Of a stretch of DNA of 64,000 bases, positions 63,627 through 64,000 are shown piece by piece (the first letter of the stretch is position 1; each line of letters starts with the position of its first letter). The stretch comes from DASSUW01 sp963811895 (GTDB lineage: Bacteria > Actinomycetota > Thermoleophilia > Solirubrobacterales > Solirubrobacteraceae), in the NCBI GenBank assembly GCA_963811895.1, contig CAWETE010000016.1, positions 186,001-250,000 on the forward strand. Reading direction: 5' to 3'. The position numbers and the translations under genes were made by a program. A model generated the notes under the pieces. The model did not search any database. It saw only the letters and a program-made list of their open reading frames with translations, and was not told where the DNA came from.

Positions 63627-64000
63627 GGGTCGGCGTGCTGGCCTCGGGCGCGGGTACCAACCTCCAGGCGATCCTCGACCGCGTGCACGGCAGTCACGGA
63701 GTGGAGGTCGTCGCCGTCGGCTCGGACCAGCCGGGCGCCGCGGCGCTCGAGCGGGCTGCGCGGGCGGGCGTGGAGACCGGCGAGTTCCCGGCCGGAGACG
63801 ATCGCGCCGGGCGCGACGCCGCGCTGGCCGACTGGCTCGCCGAGCGCGAGGTCGAGCTCGTCGTGCTCGCGGGCTACATGGCGCTGCTCGACGCGGCTTT
63901 CCTCGCCCGCTTCCCGCGGCGCGTCATCAACGTCCACCCCGCGCTGCTGCCCGCCTTCCCGGGCGTGCGGGCGATCGAGCAGGCGCTCGCCTACGGGGTG
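63623..64000 (+). CDS. purN: phosphoribosylglycinamide formyltransferase, N-terminal part (runs off window)
   Basis: GTG 63623 overlaps the recQ stop. The visible 126 residues start MRVGVLASGAGTNLQAILDR and include ELVVLAGYMALLDAAFLARF and the catalytic region RRVINVHPALLPAFPGVRAI. In PurN the sequence NVHPSLLP plus a Gly-rich loop bind GAR and formyl-tetrahydrofolate. The gene continues beyond base 64000. Confidence 0.95.
   Translation, partial: MRVGVLASGAGTNLQAILDRVHGSHGVEVVAVGSDQPGAAALERAARAGVETGEFPAGDDRAGRDAALADWLAEREVELVVLAGYMALLDAAFLARFPRRVINVHPALLPAFPGVRAIEQALAYGV

Overview
The window is a very GC-rich chromosomal segment with densely packed genes, many 4-bp ATGA/GTGA/TTGA overlaps, frequent GTG and TTG starts and several apparently leaderless promoters. 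It reads as an actinobacterium. The gene content suggests a Thermoleophilia/Solirubrobacterales-like organism: a dnaK-grpE-dnaJ-hspR operon, myo-inositol-phosphate synthase beside a phosphatidylinositol-type synthase, an ECF41 sigma factor, PurS/PurQ/PurL as separate genes, and tandem collagen-like/beta-helix secreted proteins. This is inference from gene content; no rRNA or tRNA gene was seen. No CRISPR array and no gene-free stretch longer than 300 bp was seen.

Layout. 1-4.3 kb (minus strand): ThiE fused to a membrane domain, thioesterase, lipoamide dehydrogenase, DsbA-like protein, a small unknown, and the N-terminal part of a KAP P-loop NTPase. 4.3-7.3 kb (plus): a TPP riboswitch followed by thiO-thiS-thiG and a PhzF-like gene. 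7.3-16.8 kb: MFS exporter, SnoaL-like protein, cupredoxin lipoprotein, endo/exonuclease/phosphatase-family protein, argF, a TRAM-domain RNA methyltransferase, an alpha/beta hydrolase, a quinone oxidoreductase, an ECF41 sigma factor with its promoter and target epimerase, and a family-4-like uracil-DNA glycosylase. 16.8-23.6 kb (minus): a glycosyltransferase-PHP fusion, ino1, a phosphatidylinositol-type synthase, a PAP2/Aur1-like protein, a polytopic membrane protein and a CAP protein, which together look like an inositol-lipid or envelope module. 24.6-29.6 kb (plus): an Arg-rich 50-residue peptide, ABC exporter, small Ser/Thr kinase, secreted beta-propeller and endonuclease III. 29.6-33.6 kb: the HspR heat-shock operon. 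33.6-38.7 kb: a divergent redox/two-component locus (ferric-reductase-like membrane protein, ApbE, two small membrane proteins; response regulator, kinase and a third small protein). 38.7-41.2 kb: clpB, whose promoter carries the same operator as dnaK.

41.9-64 kb: purine biosynthesis genes purD, purE, purB, purC, purS, purQ, purL, purF and purN, interspersed with secreted proteins, an FHA protein, an M24 peptidase, an IS481-type insertion sequence, an RCK-2TM-RCK protein, a class III aminotransferase and RecQ. The purine genes supply steps of IMP/AMP synthesis; purM, purK and purH are not in the window.

A major caveat is that many genes, mostly between 42.2 and 57 kb, are split by single-base indels although the protein sequence is conserved on both sides. 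purD alone needs about 14 one-base corrections. Because essential genes are affected, these most likely reflect assembly errors, so coordinates in those regions are approximate. The most interesting biology seen is the acidic/RGRG-tail redox locus with its two-component system, the Arg-rich peptide-exporter-kinase operon, the shared HspR-type operator, the ECF41 promoter, the duplicated palindrome cassette, and the repeated -10/start-codon spacing that points to leaderless transcription.
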